31,872 bases of DNA from Pelargonium cotyledonis (Eukaryota; Streptophyta; Magnoliopsida; Geraniales; Geraniaceae), in the NCBI GenBank assembly GCA_036897625.1, contig JAYMTA010000302.1, forward strand, positions 1 through 31,872, read 5' to 3'. Shown here piece after piece: positions 21,955 through 30,711 of the stretch. Each line of letters opens with the position of its first letter. Position 1 is the first letter of the stretch. The position numbers were made by a program, and so were the translations under genes. The notes under the pieces were generated by a model. It saw only the letters and a list, made by a program, of their open reading frames with translations. It was not told the DNA's origin and searched no databases.

Positions 21955-22205
21955 CAAGGGTCATCAAATTAAACTGACGTAACAATTTTTGCTAACTTCT
22001 GACCATATGATCATTAAGTTAACTAAATTTATGATGAGACCAAATTATGACAAAATTGTATAACTAATCATCGTTTATACAATTTTGTTTGAAAATGGTC
22101 TCACCCACAAACTAATTAGCTAACTTAAACCCACGTTGTTGTCATAACAGAAAAATTCTAAAAAATAAAATTATCACATCAGTCTAATTTAACGATACTA
22201 TTTTT
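21955..22205. mobile_element. Foldback MITE able to form a long hairpin
   Basis: The inner arms 22015-22063 and 22075-22127 are imperfect reverse complements around an 11-base loop, sharing TAAGTTA, GAGACCA and ACAAAATTGTATAA. The pairing continues outward: AAATTAAACTGACGT near 21966 matches the complement of CATCAGTCTAATTTAA near 22176. The whole element is thus one imperfect hairpin of about 250 bp. It has no coding capacity. This is typical of old MITEs, some of which give rise to small RNAs. Confidence 0.6.
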
Positions 22206-22219
22206 TATTAGAGAATAAT

Positions 22220-22406
22220 GAATTTAAGCCAAGAGTTTTTTAGTTTAGCCTAAGTCAAACCAATGAGAGTTTACCACCACATTAAAATACCAATTTACCC
22301 ACCCAAGTGAATTTTTTAGAGCGGAACGACCCGTTGGATCCAAGCATTTTAAACAAGGTGTGATAACTTTGTTTAGTCTAAGCCAAATAATTATTGGCTT
22401 AGAATC
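22220..22406. mobile_element. MITE with about 32-bp terminal inverted repeats
   Basis: The left end at 22224-22256 (TAAGCCAAGAGTTTTTTAG, then TTTAGCCTAAG) matches the reverse complement of the right end at about 22371-22402 (GTTTAGTCTAAGCCAAATAA, then TTGGCTTAG) at roughly three quarters of positions. The inside has no coding potential. No clear target-site duplication was found. It lies directly beside the foldback element. Confidence 0.55.
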
Positions 22407-22409
22407 TTC

Positions 22410-24555
22410 AATTCCTTTTTATTATATAGTACTATATAAACAAATTAAAAAATAAATCAAATTAAATATCAGTACGAAACAAAATAAATAATTTATAGAG
22501 CAGATGAGAACGTCTTCCACTGATAATTTTGCTAACAACCTAGTTATTTAGATACATGTCTATCCTAATTAAAGTCACTTAGATTTTCCTTAGATTTATC
22601 TTTAATTAAGTTCTTAATTGTGGTTTGAAGATTTGATCATGTTTATGTACGTAATCTCATTTTATCTGCTCTGTTAGTGCGGTATTTGTCACATAATAAA
22701 AAATTAACAGTCGTCCATGTGTGTACTGAATTTAAAAAAAAAAAAACTTATGCTACATACGCAATAAATTCATAAGAATGTTCAATTTATACGACCGACG
22801 ATGGGATCCATGAATTATGATTTTGTCAAATCCTTAGCGTCCTAAAATAGACTAATAGAGATTAGTTAGTTTAATTAAAGTAACCAAGGTAGGTCGGACA
22901 TTTCAAATATCGTAGTTTTAAATAAATCGTTGAAAATTTTAATCAAACCGCATAGTTTTAATATTGTTTTTCAAGCCCTTGTTTCAAACTGCGTTGTTTT
23001 AGATGACTGACTATAAAATGGGTCGATTCATATTCATTTTACCTAATTATTAATAAAATAATTAGTATTATCTCACTAATTGATATGTCATTTCATAATA
23101 CAAAGTTGGCAAATTAATAATTTTATCTCAATTAATTCGATGAACTTTCTCAATAACTTTAATATGTGTGATATTTCATCTTAATTATTGAGTGTGAAAA
23201 TCTTATAAAATAGATTTTTCTCTCTCATAATTAAGGAGGATTTTGTGATGTATTTGATAGGTAATTAAAACATGGCATTTAAGGAATAGATAACAATAGA
23301 AGTATTGTGAAAGAGACAGTAGAGAGCTAGGTTTTTTTTTTCTCTCTCTAGAGCGGCGGCGGCGGCTGCGACTTCTTGGACAACGGTTAGAGCTTTCGAA
23401 TCAAAGCGGTCTGTTTCTTGTATGAGTGATATACTTTCACGGTATTTAGAGTGGTGTGATTGCTTTCGTTTGTGGTGGTTTTGAATTCGGCAAGTGGTGA
23501 GTAGGACGTCGGCAGCGGAAGGAGTGATTGAGTAGCTCCCGTGACAGGACAGGTCACAGGCAAACCGAGATCGATGGGGTTTGGTTCGGCGTGATGTGGT
23601 GTTGGTAGTTTCAAGGCGCGGACCAAGGGGGCTTAGATGTTTGCGTAGAGTGAAGGCAATTATGGGCAGTTTCTATGGTAGAATCAGGTTGTGCGGTCGT
23701 TTCGAGTTGTGCGGTCGTTTCAAGTTGTGCGGTCTAATTCAGTTAAATCCTTTTAAAAGAAGGCTATATATATATATAATTAAATCAACTATATTGCAAA
23801 ATTTATTTTTCACATGTACAGTGCAAATTAAATGTTCGTAACTCAGCAAATTTATTTTATTATTGTCTTCCTTTTTCATGCATTTTTTTTTTCCACATGT
23901 AACATGCTAACGTTGTCTAATTGTAGAAATCTATCAAATTCTAATTAGAAGGGCATAATAATAAGAAAAGTGACTAATTATCATCGGAACAATTGTCGTA
24001 AGATGTTTGCTCATCCAGATGTCTCATGTTTGAGCCTCGGTTGATACGCTCGCTTATCAGAAAATAAGAAAAGTGTTAGTCACAAGTCTTTTTCGACTTC
24101 ATGTTGAGAAGATTCTGCCGTGTTGTGAAGTGTCGCTACATGATTGATTGGAGGGGTGACATGCATCAATCCTAATTGGTTCGGGTTTGTTTTGAACCGC
24201 TCATTTCGGTTCAACCCGATTTTTCAGTCCAGACCGTACTGTGAACACTCCTAACTAAAAATGAATGCCTCTCAACAAGATGATTCTCATTCATTTCTAA
24301 TACAATTTAGGGAAGATCCTGTTGCTTGCCAGAAACCAGTGTTTTCTTTGTGAATTGAACTGAGACGACGGCAAGACAGAGATGCATATCAGTATATGTA
24401 TATATGTATTAGCAGTAATGTCAGTGAGAGCAAACACCTCAGCCAAAGCTTACATAATAAACAAACTAGAGATTGAACTGTACATTGCTCTGTAACAAAA
24501 CTGTAGCAAACTTACCTTCATCTTCTTTTACCGATGGGGAAAAGCTTTTTCATAT
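22410..24555. other. Gene-free intergenic stretch, mostly AT-rich, with a GC-rich patch at 23340-23740
   Basis: Most of it is AT-rich without recognisable coding sequence. A GC-richer patch at about 23340-23740 begins with a (CGG)n run after a TC-rich tract. It ends with three 18-bp direct repeats of GTTGTGCGGTCGTTTC-type sequence at 23689-23740. Short open frames in the patch, on both strands, resemble no family I know. An (AT)n run follows at about 23765-23779. The patch may be a repeat remnant; I cannot assign it. Confidence 0.4.
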
Positions 24556-25473
24556 CTATGAACTCTTTTCGGGTATGGATATGTCAACCTCCGGTTGCTT
24601 ATGATGAGAAGGAACCGAATCGGTACCTTCTGAAGCTAAATTATCAGCCTTTGTTACTTCAGGAAGACGAATGATACTCGAAGTGTTCACATCACCATTA
24701 CCATCTCCATCAGTTATACTTTGATTATTTAGTGTTGAGACGGCTTCCCCACTCAGCACGGATATCAGGTTATTGTTTCCGAGGTCTGGAATTCCATTTT
24801 CATCGTGAAAGCCATGAACTCCGTCTAATATTGCTTGCTGATCTGAATCAGTAACATTTTCCATTCCATTTGGTGGCATTCTCATCTCCTCTTGCTCCAT
24901 GTCACCTCCTCGCTCTTCAAGTTCAGTTTGTGATTTAAGTTCGGCTGTATCTATCACACTCCCCCTCAAGTAGTCGTGTCCCTTACCGGTGTAGTCTTCT
25001 CGAGGAAAATCCCCAATTAACTTCGCCGCCTGATCTTTTTCTTCTACCTCAATGTCAGAGACATTGTCTCTACTGCTTACTGATACCATATTCGGTATTT
25101 CTGTGTCCCTTTGAATATACTTATTATGAAAAGATACTTCTTCAGAAATCTCTATAGTTTTTCCATCTAATTCATCATCTCCAGCACCTCCGTCTTCTTT
25201 CTTTCTACCTCCAACAAACTTCCCGTCTTCTGAATCGGACGAGCTCCCATCACTTAACCACCCTGTGACACCTTTCTGCCCCAACACAACAGCACCATGC
25301 TCATCATTGAGCTTGGTTTTCACACTTTTACCATATCCCTTGCCCTCGCATAGCGAGTGCTTGATCTGGTAAAGCAACCAAATACCAACTGCCAAAAGCA
25401 ATGCCAATTTAAGGCCTTGCTTCAGTTTAAACCCTCTAGATCTCTGGTTTCGGCTAATGGACTGGCAATTCAT
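24556..25473 (-). CDS. Plant protein of unknown function: single N-terminal membrane anchor with an acidic hydrophilic tail
   Basis: A single coding exon of 305 aa plus stop. The first ATG in frame is at 25473; the open frame reaches further only from a TTG. Residues 1-22 are basic (RNQRSRGFKLKQGLK). A hydrophobic segment follows at about 21-37 (LALLLAVGIWLLYQI), then KHS. This is a signal-anchor pattern predicting a short cytosolic N-terminus and a luminal or extracellular tail. The other 260 residues are hydrophilic, rich in Asp, Glu, Ser and Gly, with no recognisable domain, and probably disordered. I recall similar uncharacterised plant proteins with the same basic stretch, WLLYQ(I/V)KHS anchor and low-complexity tail, but know no function. 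The 5' UTR is split by a probable intron (25504-26238). The gene is isolated, with repeats on both sides. Coding is likely because of length, clean stops and the structured N-terminus. Confidence 0.8.
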   Translation of the reverse strand: MNCQSISRNQRSRGFKLKQGLKLALLLAVGIWLLYQIKHSLCEGKGYGKSVKTKLNDEHGAVVLGQKGVTGWLSDGSSSDSEDGKFVGGRKKEDGGAGDDELDGKTIEISEEVSFHNKYIQRDTEIPNMVSVSSRDNVSDIEVEEKDQAAKLIGDFPREDYTGKGHDYLRGSVIDTAELKSQTELEERGGDMEQEEMRMPPNGMENVTDSDQQAILDGVHGFHDENGIPDLGNNNLISVLSGEAVSTLNNQSITDGDGNGDVNTSSIIRLPEVTKADNLASEGTDSVPSHHKQPEVDISIPEKSS

Positions 25474-26400
25474 CCCCCTTTGCACTACCGGTAGCAAATT
25501 TACCTGCTCATCAGTACCAATAACCGTACAAAAATTGACACCGAGAAAATGAAATTTTCAACAACAAAAAAAAAAAAAACTCATGCATTGACCCTCAGTT
25601 CTTTCTGGACACAGATATAGAGTCTTTCACATGATTACAATACATGGATCAATTGGGAATTTAACAGCTAACACGCAAATAACTGAAATAAGCTACAAAT
25701 CTTAATTTCATCAGAATGTTCAATCAACTCAGAAATGCAAAATTACATACTTAAAAGTCTTCTAAACAAAATCAATTTCATTGGCAGCAATATGCAATTA
25801 ACAAAATAATCATTTAATTATCAATAATTATATCATTATGTTTTACTTCTAAGCAAGACTCTTTGCTTAATCCACTTTCTAGAAATGTCAGCATTTGCCC
25901 AGAAATGAAATCTTCTACATAAACAGTCTCAAATTAAATTCTAAGGTTGGCTCTAAACTTTCATCAGTTTCACAACAACAAAAAAAACTGGTTTCCATGA
26001 GCATATCAAACCCTAGAACCCAAATCTTCAGCATAAACTGCTTTCTTTTACTACTTTATCTACCACAAACCTTTGGACCCCCAAATTTTTTCCTTATTTT
26101 CTCAGCAACCAAACACGCCTAGTCATCTCAATCAGTTTCAACTGCGATCCAAATAAACCAGAGACGTAACAAATAAACCAAAATTTACAGATACAGAAAT
26201 CAAAAATTTATTCTTAGAAATAATCAAAAAAAAATTACCTCTTCTTTTTTTTAAGAACTGAACGGCCAAAAATCAACGGAACGAAGAGAAGCCTGTAGAC
26301 GTAATTTTCTTTAAATTCCTTTTCGCTCTCTCTGCTTTTGTTGCTTCAAATTTCAATCCATGAAGTGCCGACTGAGTAGTAGAGACTTGAGAGTTTTGAA
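25474..26400 (-). promoter_or_regulatory. 5' UTR with a 735-bp leader intron upstream of the membrane-anchored protein
   Basis: On the minus strand a donor AG|GTAATT at 26239/26238 pairs with an acceptor GAGCAG at 25504, leaving a short untranslated piece (25474-25503) before the ATG. The first untranslated exon would run from about 26239 to about 26400. The splice sites are plausible but unproven. Leader introns are common in plant housekeeping genes and often raise expression. Confidence 0.5.
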
Positions 26401-26649
26401 GGAACAACAGTAGCGGTTATTTTTCGTGTGATATCTCCAAAATACCCCTCGAGATTATATTTCTGTAGCTATTGAGAGCTTGTACAGAGAAGGGTACTAT
26501 AGGAAGTTGAGGTTTTGGTGCCATCGGTACCGCCTTGGAAAAGAAAAAATGTCGTGCCGTGATATACTGATGTACGGACCAAACAGAACACGCCACGTGT
26601 CTAGAGATGGACGGTACGATGTTGGTGAGTTAGGTGGGAGATATAAAAT

Positions 26650-26700
26650 TGGGCTTGAAAACGACTGTATCTATCTTTAACGGCCCATTAACAAAGCCCA
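26650..26700 (-). promoter_or_regulatory. Cluster of three site II elements upstream of the membrane-anchored protein gene
   Basis: TGGGCT at 26650-26655, GGCCCA at 26682-26687 and AGCCCA at 26695-26700 lie within 51 bp, roughly 250-300 bp upstream of the probable transcription start. This is the same motif class as in the two divergent promoters to the left. A CCACGTGT G-box-type motif lies at 26593-26600. Confidence 0.45.
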
Positions 26701-26753
26701 TGGATCTTTATTTTTGAAATTTTATTTTATTTGATAAGTAGGAAGATTATTAT

Positions 26754-27361
26754 CGGCCGGATGCAAGGTTGGCTGAGGTTCGTGTTTGTCGAGCTGTGTT
26801 AGAGTGGGGAGCCGGTAAAGAGTGGGATCGGGTTGTGTTCAAGCTCGATGCTCAGGAGGTGGTTTCGACCAGGGCCAGCTCTAAGAGGGTGGAAAGTGGG
26901 GGTCCGTTGTACTTTTAGTTGCATTTATTAACTGCGGTTAAAACTGCAATAATAGTATCTATTAGCAGCGGTTATAATGAAATATTGGACTTTTAGCTGC
27001 AATTATTAACTGCGACTATAAACTGCAATAAATATAAGATTAATTTAATTTCTAACTTCAACTTAAAAACTAAACAGGTTTTCGCAACACTTGGACCTTT
27101 GAATTTAATCAACCATTTTATACTATTTTCATTGTTTTAAGATCAACCACGATTCAAGAAATTTAGGGTCTAGATATAAATTTTGGCACAAAATCTCCAA
27201 AATTCTTGAGATGCCCTAGTTTCGAGTGTTGCATCTGACTTGAGCCATTATAACCTTCTTATTGATGATTGTGTGTTTTTGTTTCGCAGTTTGGCTTACA
27301 CTAAATGTTGTATGTTAGGAAATATGTGAATATTGTGGCCCATGTTCTTGCAAGACATGTT
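26754..27361 (+). pseudogene. Retroelement RNase H-like fragment, split by a CACTA-like insertion
   Basis: 26754-26867 is open and reads RPDARLAEVRVCRAVLEW and then WDRVVFKLDAQEVVS. This resembles the middle of the RNase H-like domain of plant LINE-type polyproteins (AEA.A.R.AL... RV..E.D...VV). About 450 bp later, 27317-27361 reads YVNIVAHVLARHV, like the domain's terminal N.VAH.LAR motif. The two parts are in different frames and separated by repeats, so nothing functional remains. The fragment is too short to name an element family. Confidence 0.55.
26911..27033 (+). repeat. Tandem subterminal-type repeats, probably CACTA transposon remnant
   Basis: 26911-26954 and 26989-27033 are two copies, 78 bp apart, of a roughly 44-bp unit: ACTTTTAGYTGCAWTTATTA, then ACTGCGGTTAAAACTGCAAT or similar. 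Between them AGCAGCGGTTATAA is a weaker third match. Arrays of such TTAACTGCGGTTAAA blocks are typical of subterminal regions of plant CACTA (EnSpm) transposons. No CACTA terminus was seen next to it. Confidence 0.5.
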
Positions 27362-27543
27362 ATTTTTATCTCAAATCCGTTTTACAATAATGAGGATGCC
27401 AACTAGGGGCGGAGCCACGTGTAGCTCAGTGTAAGCACGTGACCCCACTGAACCCCATTGATTGGTATAAAATTGTGGCAGTTATGGGAATTTTGTCAAA
27501 ACACAAGGGACAAAGATGGAAGGTGCCCCCTTCTAGATTTTAA

Positions 27544-28970
27544 GTGACCCCACAGCATTGACGCTAAGAAGTAAAGAAGTAAAAATGTAATGTGTGGGCT
27601 CATTTGAGTTTCTTTTTACCGACAAATATATATATAAAGAGAATCCTCCTTGGACACTTGTCCAGCTCTCATATTTTAGAGCAATTTTTACAAAAATAAG
27701 AAAAAAATAATCATCATGTAGAATTTCACGTCATTTTATACATAAAATTTTGCACACAAAATTGGGACATGTAGCATTTTTCATATCTATAACACAATAT
27801 ATAACTCATTTTAAAACAAAAATTGAAGAGAAACATTCATATTAAGACAAAAGAAAAAAATATTTTTATGTTTTTAAGCTTATATTATGAAAGCTTATGT
27901 TAGAGTTTCACAAAATTATTTTTTTGTCCGTCATTTTTAGTAAAAATTGCGCGAAACAATAATGTTTATCATTCTTATCATCATACATTATATATATGGT
28001 ACCATCATCCCAACCACACCATTGATGAATTATGTTAAAAGCTTTAAGAGAAAAACGAAGTTGGTCTTTTAAGATATTTGAGGTCAGAAATAATTGGTGG
28101 TCCGCTATCATCAACATGCAATTAACCTTTCATTTTCTTGTCATTTTCTTTCTCCATTCAACTCTTTGCCTATGTTCTCTTCTTCTGTCTCATCTTCCTC
28201 ATTGATCAACTTATATTTATCTTTTTATTATTATTTAAGCATCCAACATGAAAGCATTCCGATCAATCTGGGGGTTGACATCAGTGGTGGATCCATAAAT
28301 TTATACCAGTGGGGTCACAATAACAAAAACATAAAATGTTTACTAAAAATTTATTTAAAAATGTTTACTAAAAATTTATTTAAAATTTCATACTTGAACA
28401 AAAATTTCAACAACAAATACAACGAAAAAATTAAAATTATTTGGCATTTGACTCATTCTTATCATCGTATTTTAAAAATGTTGCAATGTCGTATCAACGC
28501 CAATCTCGTTAAATATATATTTGTTTATATGTTACAACTTATAAACAATAATTTATTTATTATTTGGTTATCATATTATTTATAATTTTTATGTGTTGTT
28601 CTTGCTTGTAACTAAAGATTAACTAGTTTGTAAGTAAGACGCCAAAATATGTTGTATTTATTGCACTAATTTGTGTTCTAATACATAATAAAAAGTTGTT
28701 ATAGTTTCAAACATCATTTAATATAATTAGAGTCTTAAAAAGAATATTAAGAAATAAAACACATTTATCTCCCACAAATAACTTATTTTTAATTTTATTT
28801 TGAAAAGAGTATTAACATTTGTCTTAAATAGAAATTGTAATTTAATTTAATTTAATACTAAAATTTGAATTTCTAACCAGCCATTTGTAACATTTGTAGG
28901 TAAAAAGAAACTTAAATGGGCCCACACATTACATTTTTACTTCTTTACTTCTTAGCGTCAGTGGGGTCAC
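27544..28970. mobile_element. 1.4-kb non-autonomous element with about 80-bp terminal inverted repeats
   Basis: The left arm 27544-27627 and right arm 28892-28970 are nearly perfect reverse complements. Both start GTGACCCCAC from the outside and share TGACGCTAAGAAGTAAAG, AAAAATGTAATGTGTGGGC and TTTCTTTTTACC; the left arm has 5 extra bases (AGCAT). The inside is AT-rich, without a transposase, and carries a shortened MITE copy (27679-27782). Long inverted ends suggest a Mutator-like or other DNA element. A flanking duplication could not be recognised. Just outside, at 27404-27416, and inside, at about 28281-28293, lie two GGGGCGGAGCC / AGTGGTGGATCC motifs of a kind common at ends of plant DNA elements. 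Confidence 0.65.
27679..27782 (+). mobile_element. MITE family 1, copy C (internally deleted)
   Basis: Starts AGAGCAATTTTTACAAAA, ends GGGACATGTAGCATTTTTC, and has CATGTAGAATTTCACGTCAT inside. The last 70 bp align with the right end of copy B (CACGTAGACCGCCACATCAT through TTTAGCATTTTTC). At about 105 bp it is a short derivative that landed inside the larger inverted-repeat element. Confidence 0.5.
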
Positions 28971-28984
28971 CCCTGCATGCATTC

Positions 28985-29021
<37 letters not shown>

Positions 29022-29046
29022 TACATATATATATATATATATATAT
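28985..29046 (+). repeat. Compound microsatellite (ATACAC)n then (AT)n
   Basis: Six to seven ATACAC units run directly into about eleven AT units, starting 15 bp after the right end of the 1.4-kb element. Confidence 0.9.
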
Positions 29047-30385
29047 TGGAACAGCAAGTTGGTCGTGATGTTCATGTTAGTAGTAGTAGTAATTGGTTTG
29101 ATGACATGTTGAGTCCTTTTCATCACTACCATATCCCTAAATAATAGTATTAATTTTCAAGTGAGTCCCTCTCTCAAATTGCCATCATTTTCAACTCCAG
29201 AACCTACAAGCTACCTTCTCCGTAAATTTCTGGGATTGGAAGCTCTCCCATTTCTAAAATTTGGCTACTAATTAGTTTCTACAACTCTTGTCCAATGTCA
29301 TTTTCCAATTAATTTTTGGTCCCGAGACTATTGCATGAATTGATTTGATTTTGATATAACCAAGTGTACGTGGTGCAACTTAACGCCAATTAGAACGATA
29401 AAAGATTTGACGTACATGAAGCATATTATTTTTACAATAATATATGTCAAGAATTTTAACAAATATAATGTAATAATATTGCATCTTATTGGGAATTATA
29501 ACCTTAGATCAACAGTCTCAAATGTAACCCAAGCTAGGGACAACACAATCAAACTTAGAGTAATCTCGAACAAAACATTGTTTGAAGATACATTAAGAGT
29601 TAACACTTAAAGAAATTTCGATTATAAAATCTCGAAGGAACCAAGCGCTTTAAACCATTTGCTCCAACAATTTATTTATGATCTTCCAAACATGGGTTTG
29701 TCACAAGTGAATTGAGTCATCCAATCTTCAATTTTTATCCATTCCTTTTTACAACTCCATCCATATGACCAACTATCATCAAAACAATTGACTTCAATTG
29801 TTTACTCATCTAGAAATCTCAACTTCAAATATTGATCGATACATTTGCTTATAAAAAAAACTTCATCCATACCTTAAATATTTATCATATTTTATAAGGC
29901 AACTAATTTTGTGATCAAAAATTCAAACTTTTCATATCAAAACTACACAGTTGAAGATTTAATTACAAATGGAAAAACATTATTTCTCTTCACTTCCATT
30001 CACACTCAATTTTTTTTTTATAAAAAAATAATAATAAACATAATCCAACATTATTGAGATTTGAGAATTTACATTTGTATTTGGTACACAAATTGCGAGA
30101 GGTTGTAGATCGAAAATAGCCATACCACGTTCAAAAGGGCAGGCCAGGTGTGCGGAGACACGATTTCTACACGCCACGTGTACGGACATGAATTGATATT
30201 TGCCGATGAATATCCGACGTGTCCAGAGTGGTTCAAATCTATTCATTAAATTGGTGCCAGTGGTAAATATTGTCAGGCTGGCTGGTTCGAAAGATACTCC
30301 AGGTCGGATTCGGAGATGTAAATTTCAAAATCAATATTTAGGTAAAAAGACTTTTAGTCAACTTGTAAAACATTCATTTTTACAA
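29047..30385. other. AT-rich intergenic stretch without a gene
   Basis: No open frame here resembles a known protein. A slightly GC-richer patch at 30120-30300 carries CCACGTGT (30174-30181) and a nearby GACGTGTCC, like the interior of MITE family 1, and may be another decayed relative. Otherwise nothing is recognised. Confidence 0.4.
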
Positions 30386-30704
30386 AGAGCAATGTTATAT
30401 GTACAAAATTTTGTGCAAAGTTAGTTTTACACATTGATATGTCAATAAATGAAATATAACATATCAAATACTATAATAATGATTTTGCCGAATCATAAAG
30501 CGCCACGTGTGCAGTAAGTCTAATAAACCGAGCGCTCCGCGCCAGAAATTCATTGGAGCGTAGGGGTATCATATGTGTCGGGTTGTTATTCGTTAAAAGT
30601 AATTATAAGCAACAAAAATACGAAAAAATTGTTTGTCACGTAGACCGCCACATCATTTTCTACAGAAAAATTTGTACAAAATTTGGGATGTTTAGCATTT
30701 TTCG
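30386..30704 (+). mobile_element. MITE family 1, copy B (best preserved)
   Basis: A 319-bp element. The left end (GAGCAATGTTATATGTACAA, then AATTTTGTGCAAA) and the reverse complement of the right end (30667-30704) match at 22 of 30 positions. Candidate target-site duplication TTTACAA lies at 30379-30385 and 30705-30711; the sequence is AT-rich, so a chance match is possible. The interior has CCACGTGT at 30503 and ACCGAGCGCTCCGCGCCA. Related copies are at 20800-21087 and 27679-27782. Confidence 0.65.
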
Positions 30705-30711
30705 TTTACAA

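Noticed and set aside
23993..24060. Possible second tRNA-like/SINE block (TGTTTGAGCCTC)
   Set aside because: Only a loose B-box resemblance; no other supporting feature.
25474..25497. Start of the membrane-anchored protein at 25497
   Set aside because: That codon is TTG; the first ATG is at 25473.
28094..28585. 163-aa open frame on the plus strand
   Set aside because: AT-rich, low-complexity, unlike any family, and lies inside the 1.4-kb inverted-repeat element.
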